NCBI GenBank assembly: GCA_021399435.1
Contig: JAJTUP010000015.1
Location: 1,178,001 to 1,242,000, forward strand
Origin: Diaporthe sp. PMI_573
Taxonomy: Eukaryota; Ascomycota; Sordariomycetes; Diaporthales; Diaporthaceae
Length of the DNA stretch: 64,000 nt
Direction: 5' to 3'
Shown: positions 1-9,149 of the stretch, piece after piece
How the letters are laid out: every line of letters starts with the position of its first letter
How positions within the stretch are numbered: the stretch's first letter is position 1
Made by a program: the position numbers and the translations under genes
Notes under the pieces: generated by a model
Seen by the model: only the letters and a program-made list of their open reading frames with translations
Told to the model about the DNA's origin: nothing
The model's database searches: none

Positions 1-100
1 TGTTGTCTGCCAATCTTTCGTACTCGTCCAGCACCTCCTGCTCTAGTGGGGAGAGCTCTGGAGGCGATAGCAGTGCGCTCGATGCTGGTCGGTCGTCCAT
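1..100 (-). CDS. DAD3: DASH complex subunit Dad3, N-terminal fragment cut by window edge
   Basis: Partial gene. The start codon is the CAT at 98-100 read on the minus strand, and about 33 codons follow before the window ends. The peptide begins MDDRPASSALLSPP and continues with the block LSPLEQEVLDEYERL. That block closely matches the conserved N-terminal helix of fungal Dad3, where yeast has LSPLQQEVLDKYKQL. Dad3 is a small subunit of the DASH/Dam1 ring that couples kinetochores to spindle microtubules. The gene points out of the window and lies head-to-head with the COG-like gene starting at 457. The fragment is short, but the motif is distinctive; the rest of the gene lies outside the window. 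Confidence 0.8.
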   Translation of the reverse strand, partial: MDDRPASSALLSPPELSPLEQEVLDEYERLADN

Positions 101-456
101 CTTTGCGGCTTGCGTCAGTGGCTGGATGGCAGGTGCTTTAGGAGTGTTCTGGCGTCGCGTGGTCGAAGCAAGAAGACGCGTCAGTCGTCGTGGAGATCTT
201 ACCGTGGGGGTTGTTGTCGGACCCCAGGTTTAGCCCCACTTGTGCCTGCGGCTCACCTACCGCTGGGCTGGCTGTATCGGTACTTTGGATACTGCTGAAC
301 ATTTGCTGTGTGTTAGGTGACGGTACAACATCAAGACAGCTCACTCAACTAAACCTCCACCACCATCACAGGTCGACCATCTCTCATGAGTCCACAACTA
401 TTTCGAAGCCCGAATTTTTCCCACAAGGTCTCTCCCTCCCCGGGCGACAAGTTGAG
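101..456. promoter_or_regulatory. Divergent promoter between DAD3 and the COG-like gene
   Basis: This 356-bp stretch separates two head-to-head start codons, so it must hold both promoters and 5' leaders. I see no classical TATA box or conserved operator that I can defend. An open frame reads through from a GTG at 190 into the COG-like gene, but the first ATG in that frame is at 457. Confidence 0.4.
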
Positions 457-1737
457 ATGTCGTGGGACTCAAAATCCACAGTGTCTCGTCGGAGACAAAA
501 TAGCAGTGCGGCAGCCGCGCGCTCAAGAGGGCTCTCAATACACATGCGCAATGCCAGCAAAGCGACAGGAGCGGCTTCAACACCGGTCAAGGTCGACCCC
601 AAGTCCGCACACACGTCAGACCCCTTCCTGCAGGAGTTCCTGAACCCGGCATTCGACCCGGCAGAGTACCTCAACCAGACGCTGCCGCCCCTCCAGGGCC
701 CGTCGTCATCGCTGAGGTCCTCGACGACGGGCAGGGGCGCGGCTCCCTTGGCCCAGCTGTCGAGCGAGGCCCAGGAGCTCCTGACGCAGCTCAACGCCCA
801 CACGACGCGCCTCGCGACTACGCTCACGCAGCTGACCGACGACATCATCCGCAGCGGCAGCAGGCTGGCGTACGAGGTCGAGCTGCTCCGGGGCGAGACG
901 CTTGGTCTGGCCGAGACGCTCACCGAGGGCCCGCTGCGGGAAGACCTGGAGAGATTCGTCCCGGCCGGCATCGAGCACACGGCCGCATCCACCAGGCGGG
1001 CCTCCTTTGGTAGCCTGGCACCCCCGACGCCGTTCCCCGAGAAGGATAAGGACTCGCCCCCGCCCCCGACCCCTGCCACAGCGGCGGCGGCGGTGGCGGA
1101 CAACAGCAAGAAGACGGCCGTCGCCGAGGTCGCCGAGGACGAGCCGGCATACATATCGCAACTGAGGACGCTGACGCTGGTCCGCTCGCGCCTCGACTCC
1201 GTGATCAAGACATTCGGGGACGCAATGGACTTTGTCTTCCCGCCGTCCGAGGTCTCGGTCAGCTCGGGCTTCCTGTCCGTCTCGGCCCCCGACTTCCCGG
1301 ACATGCACACGGCCTCCAAGGAGCAGATCAGCACCGAGGAGAAGGGCCAGAAGACCCTCAGGAGGCTGCGCGACGAGATCTCGGGCCTGCTGGCCAAGGG
1401 CAACCCCGACCCGGTGAGGGGCGTCGAGGGCGCCACCAAGAGGGTGGAGGAGCTCAAGGAGCTGCTTGCGGTGTGGAAAGGCACGGCGGAGGAGAAGGGC
1501 CGGCAGAGGTTCGTGGAGAACCTTGCGCGGATGGTCGAGGACCGGCATAGGGAGTTGGTGAAGGAGGCGGAGGCGCAAAGGGAGCAGGCGTTGAGGGAGA
1601 GTCGGGGCAGGCAGGACGACGATGGCTCCAGGAGAGACCCGGGCAGCTCCTCCGAGCCCGGGATTGCGGAGGCTAGAGGGTCCATGGGCGGATACGGGTT
1701 TATGACCCAGTGGCAGAAGCTAAGAAATGGGCTGTGA
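457..1737 (+). CDS. COG (conserved oligomeric Golgi) complex subunit-like protein, Cog7/Cog5 type
   Basis: Single exon, 426 aa, starting at the first ATG of the frame (a second in-frame ATG is at 544). The N-terminus carries FLNPAFDPAEYLNQTLPPL at about residues 51-69. This resembles the 'FLxDxFDxxxWIN' opening of COG subunits. It is followed by a long helical region with hydrophobic heptads (LSSEAQELLTQLNAHTTRL) and a second helical block around the conserved-looking FPPSEVSVSSGFLSVSAP. The C-terminal 100 residues are charged coiled coil. COG subunits form a tethering complex for retrograde vesicles at the Golgi. The protein is much shorter than animal COG7 (about 770 aa), so it would represent only the N-terminal part, as I believe is usual in fungi. 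Assignment between Cog5 and Cog7 is unresolved. Confidence 0.5.
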   Translation: MSWDSKSTVSRRRQNSSAAAARSRGLSIHMRNASKATGAASTPVKVDPKSAHTSDPFLQEFLNPAFDPAEYLNQTLPPLQGPSSSLRSSTTGRGAAPLAQLSSEAQELLTQLNAHTTRLATTLTQLTDDIIRSGSRLAYEVELLRGETLGLAETLTEGPLREDLERFVPAGIEHTAASTRRASFGSLAPPTPFPEKDKDSPPPPTPATAAAAVADNSKKTAVAEVAEDEPAYISQLRTLTLVRSRLDSVIKTFGDAMDFVFPPSEVSVSSGFLSVSAPDFPDMHTASKEQISTEEKGQKTLRRLRDEISGLLAKGNPDPVRGVEGATKRVEELKELLAVWKGTAEEKGRQRFVENLARMVEDRHRELVKEAEAQREQALRESRGRQDDDGSRRDPGSSSEPGIAEARGSMGGYGFMTQWQKLRNGL

Positions 1738-2708
1738 GAGGAAGGCGTGACAGGGGGTCACGATCTTTGAGGCTGCTAGGTGTCTGCGACATGATACCCG
1801 TATCTTATTATAAGGAATAGGATGAGACAAAAACTGGGCCACGGCTGTCGTCTCAGTCTGAAGCTTAGGCGTTGCCAACCAAGCGCTCTGGCAATGGTGC
1901 TGCCATTGGTAACCAACTAGGATGCTTAACTCCCTTGATGCTCACACGAACTTATCATGTTTGCCGGTTAGAGGACTACACCGGTCATAAACACTGCTTC
2001 AGCTGCCATGTCTAAGGGCTCCTACACAATACCGTATGAGCAGGGCCGGTGTTCAATGGCCCTAAATGGAGTCGATATGCTGATGCGCGCCGTTGAAATC
2101 CAGGAAATCGCTGGCCTGTCGTTTTGAACAAGACTTACTCTCCTGGGTCCTGCTATACAATTGACTTCTGCCGAAGTATCGTTCCATTAGTAGATACCAT
2201 AGCACTGGTTCTCTCGTTGCTAATTGAGGCATGGCAACGGTTTTCGCCACGGTCTGGGCGGAGTGCGAGTTTGCATTGAGCATGTCAATGAATTCATGAC
2301 CTCGGAAGCGGAGACCTGACGCTGTAAAGCAAGGCATGATGTGCCATTTGATTTTGTTCTGTTTCTGCTTCAGGAAGGCACGCTCCTCCTCCTCCTCCTC
2401 CTCCTCCCTCGTCGGTAAACCTCCTCCTCGGGCTGGGTCGGGCAACCCAAATATACCGTGTCGACATACAAAGGTATGTTTCTTACCAGATACTGGGTTT
2501 GTCCGACTACACTGTGCCCTGATAGCAAAGGACACTATCAGATCAGTCCAGGCCTTCCTTAGCCCTCAATCGCAGTTCATGAAATCTTTACCCGGCGTTT
2601 CCAGCCCTGTCCCAACCTTGACGACTCCGACCGTTCCATTCCGTCCTGCAAATGCATCAATCGTTGGTCTTAAACAGGCCGATTCACATTGGTATGCAAC
2701 TCCTACCC
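1738..2708. other. Intergenic, convergent 3' ends
   Basis: Holds the 3' ends of the COG-like gene and the mitochondrial carrier. A (TCC)n microsatellite of about 22 nt lies near 2386-2408. Open frames here are short and lack coding character; nothing else is recognised. Confidence 0.5.
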
Positions 2709-4093
2709 TCAATCCTTCTCCTTGATGGCGTTGATTTGTTTCTTCAGGAATTCAAAGGAAGAGAAGAAAACAGCATTCACGGCGCAGGATCGGCCCATGG
2801 ACACGCCAAGCCCCCTGTACATATGCCTTCGGAAGAACTCGATCTTCACACGGGGCACTGTCTGACCCCTGGAGTACATCAGACAATTACGCTGGTAAAT
2901 GCTCTTTGCGGAATCGATTGGATCTGTGAAAGCTCGTTAGATGCTTTCCTGAGAATGGGCGGCTTTCCCCTCGGATACTCACAGATCATCGCCCAAGATA
3001 CTATCCCGCAGAGTCCACCAGCAACCAGGACCGCCAAAGGATTCGAATGGGTGCCATCACCGCCAAAGGTCGTCAAGAGCTGTTTGCTGCTCTCGTATGT
3101 CATAAAGTAAATGCCAGTGCCCAGCGTGTCTCTCACTGCATTATCGGTTAGATCGGACCTTGAAGGCATCATGCTACTGGCAACGTACGTAGATGCAGGT
3201 TGAACCCGGTGTAGAGTCCAAGAGGGCCACGGTGTCGGATAATGTTGGCCATAGTCTTGAACGTGCCCTTGTTCTGATAACTAGCGGCAATTTTGTGGCT
3301 TTCGGGGTGGCTACAGTTCTTCTTGTCCGCTAGAAGCACTGAAACCTGGGCACTCAGTTTCGTGAGTTCGAAAGGGCCTGTGAAGTGTCAGAGCGGATCC
3401 AGGCCAACGTGACAGCGAGATTGGGGAAGCAAGTAGCACTCACATGCAATGAGTGTGATGCATGAGCCAGCCGTTGCACCGGCCGCTCCAAAACAGGCCA
3501 CAGAGGATAGATTTGGATACGTCCCCTGCTTATTGACATGGGCGAGAATGTCAATGCCAAAATTCTTCTTGAGCCAGTCCGAATAGACATATTTGGACCG
3601 TTGGTATATCGAAAACGAGACGGTTCGCACGAGGGTGATACTAGCCATGGGGGCAGTCACGCCTGGAGACGGAGCCGCACACATTAGCAAGGGCTAATCA
3701 GCCGGAGAGAAGCTTGGAGGAGCGACGCGAAGAGGAATACTCACCCCGGAAAAAGCCCCTCAGTTGCTCCGTCTGGTACGTGTGCTTCACGCAGCCCAGG
3801 AAACCGGAGTAGTTGTACGTCTGCATGCGTGTCTTGACACTGTCGAGCGGGAACGCCGTCAAGGTGGACAGGACACTGGAAGCAGAGGCGCTGACCTCGG
3901 TCCTGTACCGCTTGATGAAGGGCTGCTCCTGGTGAGCCGTGTGCTTGTTGTCTCCCTTGCCAGCAGCCATGTCTGCTGCTCGCCTGTGGCCACTCGTCGT
4001 GTTGTGGCTGCCGCTGCTGCTGCCTTTCGTAGGCGTGGTCGGAGGCTGGAGCTGAGGACCATTTTGGTTGAGGGGAATGAGCTCAGCTGGCAT
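2709..4093 (-). CDS. Mitochondrial carrier family (SLC25) protein
   Basis: Five exons on the minus strand: 4093-3745, 3662-3444, 3377-3189, 3135-2983, 2923-2709. They give 374 aa with all introns GT-AG and phases consistent. The three signature motifs PxD/ExxK are present once per repeat: PLDSVK (82-87), PFELTK (191-196) and PIDSAK (305-310). This is the six-helix, three-repeat fold of inner-membrane solute carriers. The N-terminal 55 residues are polar, with Ser/Gly/Thr-rich sequence before the first repeat. The substrate cannot be read from the motifs; the overall look is of the carnitine/amino-acid group rather than the ADP/ATP carrier. An upstream in-frame TTG was not used because an ATG follows. 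Transcription converges with the COG-like gene. Confidence 0.88.
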
Positions 4094-5629
4094 GCTTCCT
4101 GGCAATTACAGGCCCTGAGCAGCCGCCTTTGGACAATGACCTCGAGAAAGTCGAGACCAGAGCCCTCAAAGCGGTCGCGTTATGGGCAAGTGCCAAGAAA
4201 CGAGGTCCATGAAGAACCCCGCGATGCGTGGGTTGTGATCAGTGGTTGTCGACGGCCTCGGTGGTCGGCTTGGGTGGGCGACGCGGGGTGTTTGATGGGG
4301 TGGAATGAGGTTGTAAGGGAGAGAAGGTTTCCGGACGGGCTCGAGCACGAGAGACTAGAGAAGTAACCACCGAATTGATGTGCTAACGACTCTTATCGTC
4401 ATGCAACAGAAACTCGTCTGCGGGAGCATTAGAGTGGTGATGGCGTGAAGCGTATTGGGGACCTGCCCAAAGAATTGCGGGGTCCTGTCCAATACCCACA
4501 CAAAGCTAGCCCAGCTCTGGGAGCTGGTTCGCCAGAGCGGTCGCATCTTCTCCACAGTGACGGTAGATCACTGATCTGAAGGCTAAGTATGGAGCACTTC
4601 CAGGGGGCGCGGAGGGGGGGGCCTCGAACCAAGACCCACACCCATAAACGTCCATTTGTATCATCGCAAGCTATGAATCCACAACACCCCTTCCCTTGTT
4701 TCCTCCCTGCCTGGACCCTGCCGGAAGGCTCACTAAGTACATGTCTTGGACGACGTGCTCGTTTGAACTGACATACAGTATTTCCGACCATGCGATACGA
4801 CTCAGCAGAAACACATTGTGTGCAAGCCTCCAGACGTCACGGCGGCACAGGGATCGGCCTCTCGCCGAGTCAGGCCGCCGTCGCACAATGCAGCAGGCCA
4901 GATCTGGAAGCGGAAGCTTGTGTCTCGATGGTCTGCACGACGGTTGAGACTGTTTATACTCCCGCCTGAGCATCGCACGCCCGGCATGTGCTTGCCTGTC
5001 AGATTCATTGGGCCGCCCCAGCAAGGCAGCAAGCACGCACCTGAAGGATGCTTGCTCATGTCGGCATAGCTGCCATCGGGTGGGCAGAGCTCGGTGCTTG
5101 TCATAGCTTGACGAGACCATGCTCAATGCTTCCTAGCTGGATCCCAGCACCAACCAGCTTTGAGAATGTTTTCGCGGGCAAGAAGAGCATGGGCTATCTT
5201 CCGATGCGGGCCCTGCAATGCTGCAAGGCTCTCATGTTCCTGGCCCTTGCAGGTCTGGAAGCAAAAGCCAATCGTGACTCCTGCATGGCTCGGCCCACCG
5301 CCTGCGCCGGTGGGCTTGGGCAGAATCGTCGGATTCTTGTCATTGTCCACCAAGGGAACAGCCCCTGGACGCTGGACGCAGCAGCCGCGGAATCTCTCGC
5401 TCGGGAGAGACTCAGGAGACGTCCATGGAGTCGAGTTACTGCAGCCAAGCAAAGCGGGCCGTTTCCTCGTCGAGACGGCGTCTCAGCCAGCTCAGGAGCA
5501 TTCTAATTCGAGGGCGGGGAGTGGCGGGGGAGCTCGTCCCGCCCGGAGTCTCTGCCGACTTGGCCGGCGTCTCACTGCCCAAGTCGGGCGGCCGCACGAC
5601 GAGGCGGCACTCCAGCGGAGAGAAATAAC
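4094..5629. other. Intergenic: carrier promoter side and LYR gene 3' side
   Basis: About 1.5 kb without a supported gene. Open frames on both strands overlap one another, lack splice-consistent extensions and show no recognisable domain. The carrier promoter must lie in the part just above 4094. Confidence 0.4.
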
Positions 5630-6106
5630 TCAGCGGAGAGGTAAACACAAGCCCATGGTTTTGTTAAGCATGGAAATGGTGCGCTCATAGTGGTCATATG
5701 CTGTATCTTTGATCCGGTCCTCCCTAGAACTCACCGTCAGTATTGCAAGCCCACACCATATGCTACCTGAACAAACCGCTGAAGAAGGGCCGGCAACGTA
5801 CTTTTTCTTGCTTCCAACAGCTTCCGTGATGGACTTCCAGGTGCGAAAACTGGCCTTTTCTTTGCAGATTTGTGTGATGATAAGGTTTTTGACGATCTTG
5901 TGTTCCGTGCCCCTCTCCCTGGCAGCGTTGTTAAGAAACCAAACGGTGCGGCGGACGGTATTCTTGTTGAAGGTGCTGGTCTTGTCACGAAATGCTCGGC
6001 GTAGCTGATCTCGTGCCACGGTGCTTGCTGGCTGAGAATAGCATACTGCCCTCAGCGCGGCCCGGTACAGGTGGCGATAAGCATGGAGGACTTCCTCTCG
6101 AGCCAT
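5630..6106 (-). CDS. LYR-motif (Complex1_LYR-like) mitochondrial small protein
   Basis: Two exons, 6106-5802 and 5723-5630, joined by a 78-nt GT-AG intron (donor GTACGT), giving 132 aa. The start is the ATG of MAREEVLHAYRHLYRAAL; the open frame extends further upstream only through non-ATG codons. The LYR tripeptide sits at residues 13-15 in the first helix, followed by basic helical sequence (RRAFR, KNTVRRTVWFLNNAARER). LYR proteins are small adaptors of the mitochondrial matrix that bind acyl-ACP and assist Fe-S transfer or the assembly of respiratory complexes. Which client this one serves cannot be told. It reads like the fungal family once called DUF1763. The C-terminus after the intron is variable-looking. 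Confidence 0.7.
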   Translation of the reverse strand: MAREEVLHAYRHLYRAALRAVCYSQPASTVARDQLRRAFRDKTSTFNKNTVRRTVWFLNNAARERGTEHKIVKNLIITQICKEKASFRTWKSITEAVGSKKKYVAGPSSAVCSGSIWCGLAILTVSSREDRIKDTAYDHYERTISMLNKTMGLCLPLR

Positions 6107-6499
6107 CTTTGCTATAAGGCCGGATTTAGGCAGTGGGTTGTGATGTTTCTTGTTTTGTGTGTTCGGCTGCGATTTCAAGCGAGGTGCCGCCTGCGGGTGG
6201 AAGCTGAGATTGAGCTCGGTGCACAGGCCACCTGCTCGTTTGACTTTGCTGTGGCACAAGCCCACTGAACCCCAGGCAAGGCCCTCAACAGCGAGGTTCT
6301 TTTATTTCTATTCCCATTCCTCTGGTTGGCGGTTTTTTGGTGTTTTTTTTGTAGATCGATCTACGTGGCTGCTGCCCAAGTATCACCTCAATGCTCCTGT
6401 GAAAGCTCCAAGTGATGCCTCCGCCAATTGAGGAAGAAGAAGAAGAAGAAGACATTGTATGCTGCTCCTCTACATGAATTGTTGACCCGTGTAGAGCAG
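6107..6499. promoter_or_regulatory. Divergent region between LYR gene and the Cys-motif gene
   Basis: Head-to-head spacing of 393 bp, so it contains both promoters. A (GAA)n run of about 20 nt at 6431-6451 lies just upstream of the plus-strand start. An alternative upstream ATG at 6416 would give MPPPI plus a Glu run but meets a stop unless spliced. Confidence 0.35.
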
Positions 6500-8164
6500 A
6501 TGCCTTGGCTGACCATTCAGCAGGATCCGGACGATGCGTCTTGTTCCGAGCAATCATGGCGTGATGATCCTGTTCCCGCCAATGCAGGGGTTTTGATTGA
6601 CACATCACACGGCGTTCACAGCAGAGTGTCTCCTGAACGTGTCGTCAGTGATCTCCCTCTCGTTGTCAGCGACATCCAACCCACCAAGGAGATGGCTGCC
6701 TCCGAACCCGTATCTCAGGAATTTGGTAGGCGGGACACTAGTATGAAACGGAAAACACCTCCAAAGAGGACCAACTACAGCGTCAGATCCATGTTCATGC
6801 CGTCCAGGGATGGCGCCTGACCTGATTGTAGGTGACGGCGAAACGGAGGAAGGGCAACTCAAGAGCTCTGCCTTGCGTCTACTGTGCTCGTCGACTTGCA
6901 AACGACCCGCAGTGGAAATGCCATGATGCACTTGGTATGGAGCAGAAACTATTCATTTGTCTGGACGAGTCTCTTGCCTGTCAGTTTCGCAAGACGGAAA
7001 ACCGGGATATACAGGCACTAGGTAAATCACTCTAACCACTCTCTCTGACGACGGAAAACATACTGGCATATGTCATGTCTCTAGATGCGACGAGTGCGTT
7101 GGAATGCATGTATCCTGCTGCTTTGTGAGTACCAAAACCAGGGATCATTGATATCCTCATCCATATCATCATCAGGGGTCACACGGCTCATACAGGCGTG
7201 CTAGTTACCGTCCAGGGCTGTGGGCCCAGTCAAAGCTCTCATGAGAGCTTCTGAGGAGGTAAACAAACACGACGGTGTAAGTTTCCTTGAGCAGGCCTGC
7301 CAAGCTAACAGCCACCCTGCTACCGAATGAACGTATTCCGGCATCGTCTTACCACTTCACATCTTTTAGAGCCAAAACATCGCCGTGTTAGCTGCATATG
7401 AAGCGGCTATCGGCCCAGCGCTTCGCGCCATGGCCGGTATTGGTCTGCAATCCTCAACAAAAGTCAATGAACCGAAGAAGAGCCGGCCGCCGAAGAGTAA
7501 AAAGAAGGGCAAAGACAGGAGAACGCCAAGCGAGGGAGATATGGCATCAAGTGGGACATTACCACAAGCGTCCACTCGTGGGTCTGAATTGGGGGGAAAT
7601 AGCACGCGAAGTAGACCTGGTTATGAGGGTGGCGTCTCTCAAGGCGGAAGAACAGACTCCCGACCACTCTCTAAACCCTTACAAGCAAATCGCGGCCAAG
7701 ACACTCATAACATGGATCCCGCTGCCTTTCAGAAGATGGAAAGACAGGCTCTTCGAAGGCGGAAAGTCGAGGCGCTCGAATCCCTATCACATACAGCAGC
7801 ACTGTTCCTAGCAGAGTTTTTTGACTTCAAAAAGGGTCGGCAGGAGCCGCCGGCCAATGCATCACCGCCATCGGGGCTCGAGCGGCACCAAGCAGAAGAA
7901 AGTGCCGGAGCGGCATACGCTGCAGCTGCTGCGAGTCTTTTTCGACCCCTGAGCGAGGAGTTCGACCGGAGTGGCTACAACAGCGGTGGAAGTGTGATAG
8001 ATCAGCCTAGTAGCAGTTACGATAACAGTGTTGATGAGGAAATCCCGGCAGAAACCCCCAGCGAACAGGAAGAAGGCATGGACATGGACGAGGGGGGGAC
8101 GCGATGGGACGCCATCCGAGCTGCTTGCTGGCTTGAGGAACGGAGAGCAAGGGGATGCCCGTAA
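6500..8164 (+). CDS. Uncharacterised multi-exon protein with Cys-rich motif
   Basis: Modelled as five exons: 6500-6709, 6832-7021, 7085-7124, 7216-7276, 7370-8164 (431 aa). Phases at all four junctions are consistent and the total is a multiple of three. The first donor and the start codon are the least certain. Exon 2 contains PCVYC, then KCHD and two further Cys within about 35 residues, a spacing typical of a small zinc-binding knuckle. Exons 4-5 carry PVKALMRASEEV and LAAYEAAIGPAL. The middle is Lys-rich (KKSRPPKSKKKGKDRR), a possible nuclear signal, and the C-terminus is acidic. I have the impression of a family of fungal hypothetical proteins with PCVxC-CHD motifs, but I cannot name it and give no function. 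Confidence 0.55.
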
Positions 8165-9149
8165 ACCTGGAGTGAAAGTTGAAGAGCACTGAGAAGAAGA
8201 ATTAAATCGGTATCTCAGCCTGTGGCCAAATGGATCTTGGACATGACTATACCGTCGTATGAGTGTGGCCACGCAGGTGGCAACAATGGAACAGATGTGC
8301 AGTCACCTAAATTTGATTTTGCAAACACGTAGGCTACTACATTTCTTCACATACATAGTTACAGTAACACAGCCACATTCAAAATAAAACAAAATGCTAA
8401 AACGTCATTACGGAGCCCCTGTGGTATCCTTGCCTTCTATCTGGCTGTCCCATACGAGATTATCTCACGAAGGGTCTTTCCATAGGGGGTTTTCCCAAGG
8501 GAGGCTATTCTGTAGGAGGTCATTGTATAGGAGGTTTGGCAGTGAGCAATGCCCAGGTAGTCCACTATACAGTAGATGATGACGCTGCGGAGCGGACACC
8601 TGAGCAAAGCTCGTGTACAATATCGATTTAGGTCTCACATACTACATATATCTCCTGACGGACCAGGCCGGCCGAGATTCCCTTATAACTTCACCGCTGT
8701 CTGATGCCGATCGAAGCGCTGTACATCAGCAGGTAAATCACAATTGTACGTGTCGTCTAGTCCCCGAGACCCGATGTCTTCATCTATTGATACATGAACC
8801 ACCGAAATGAACAACAGCGCCACTTTCATATCTTGAAAATGAAAATGTTTGAATATTGACACTGTGTAACCTGCACCCACCAGCACGCGTGTGCCTTCTT
8901 CGCGCGCTGACATCACCCAATGAAAATCTCGAGAAAAGTGAGAAATACAGAATATAACAACCCGTTCGTCGCAAGCCTGTCTCTGTTCCCTTCTAGTATG
9001 CAGTAGATGTCTAATACCCGCGACTCGCCGTCTTTCTGCCCGTATTCTGCAAAGGTTTATCCCCGCGTCCCCGCGTATACATTCATGATGTGCCAACAAA
9101 ACATCTTCTTGGCGTCTCCTCCAGGTGTGGATGTCCTTTAATACCACCC
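8165..9149. other. Intergenic, convergent, with a 15-bp degenerate repeat
   Basis: Contains the 3' ends of the Cys-motif gene and the MFS transporter. It is locally AT-rich at 8300-8400 and holds the short repeat-bearing ORF described separately. A 154-codon minus-strand frame across 8683-9147 has no coding character. Confidence 0.4.
8394..8579 (+). repeat. Five degenerate 15-bp tandem units inside a 61-codon ATG-initiated ORF
   Basis: Between about 8467 and 8541 the pattern RWAGGRGGTYWTT recurs every 15 nt, for about five imperfect copies. Because 15 is a multiple of three, the ATG-started ORF reads these as five-residue repeats (HRGFS, QGRLF, CRRSL, YRRFG). It may be a decayed minisatellite or a tiny pentapeptide-type coding unit. 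No splice sites or neighbours support translation. Confidence 0.35.

Noticed and set aside
384..1685. 433-codon minus-strand frame opposite the COG-like gene
   Set aside because: Antisense shadow of a GC-rich coding exon; residues are Ser/Val/Leu-rich without a domain, while the plus strand has a sensible protein.
8683..9147. 154-codon minus-strand frame next to the MFS gene
   Set aside because: Lies in the probable 3' UTR, no domain, no plausible start context.
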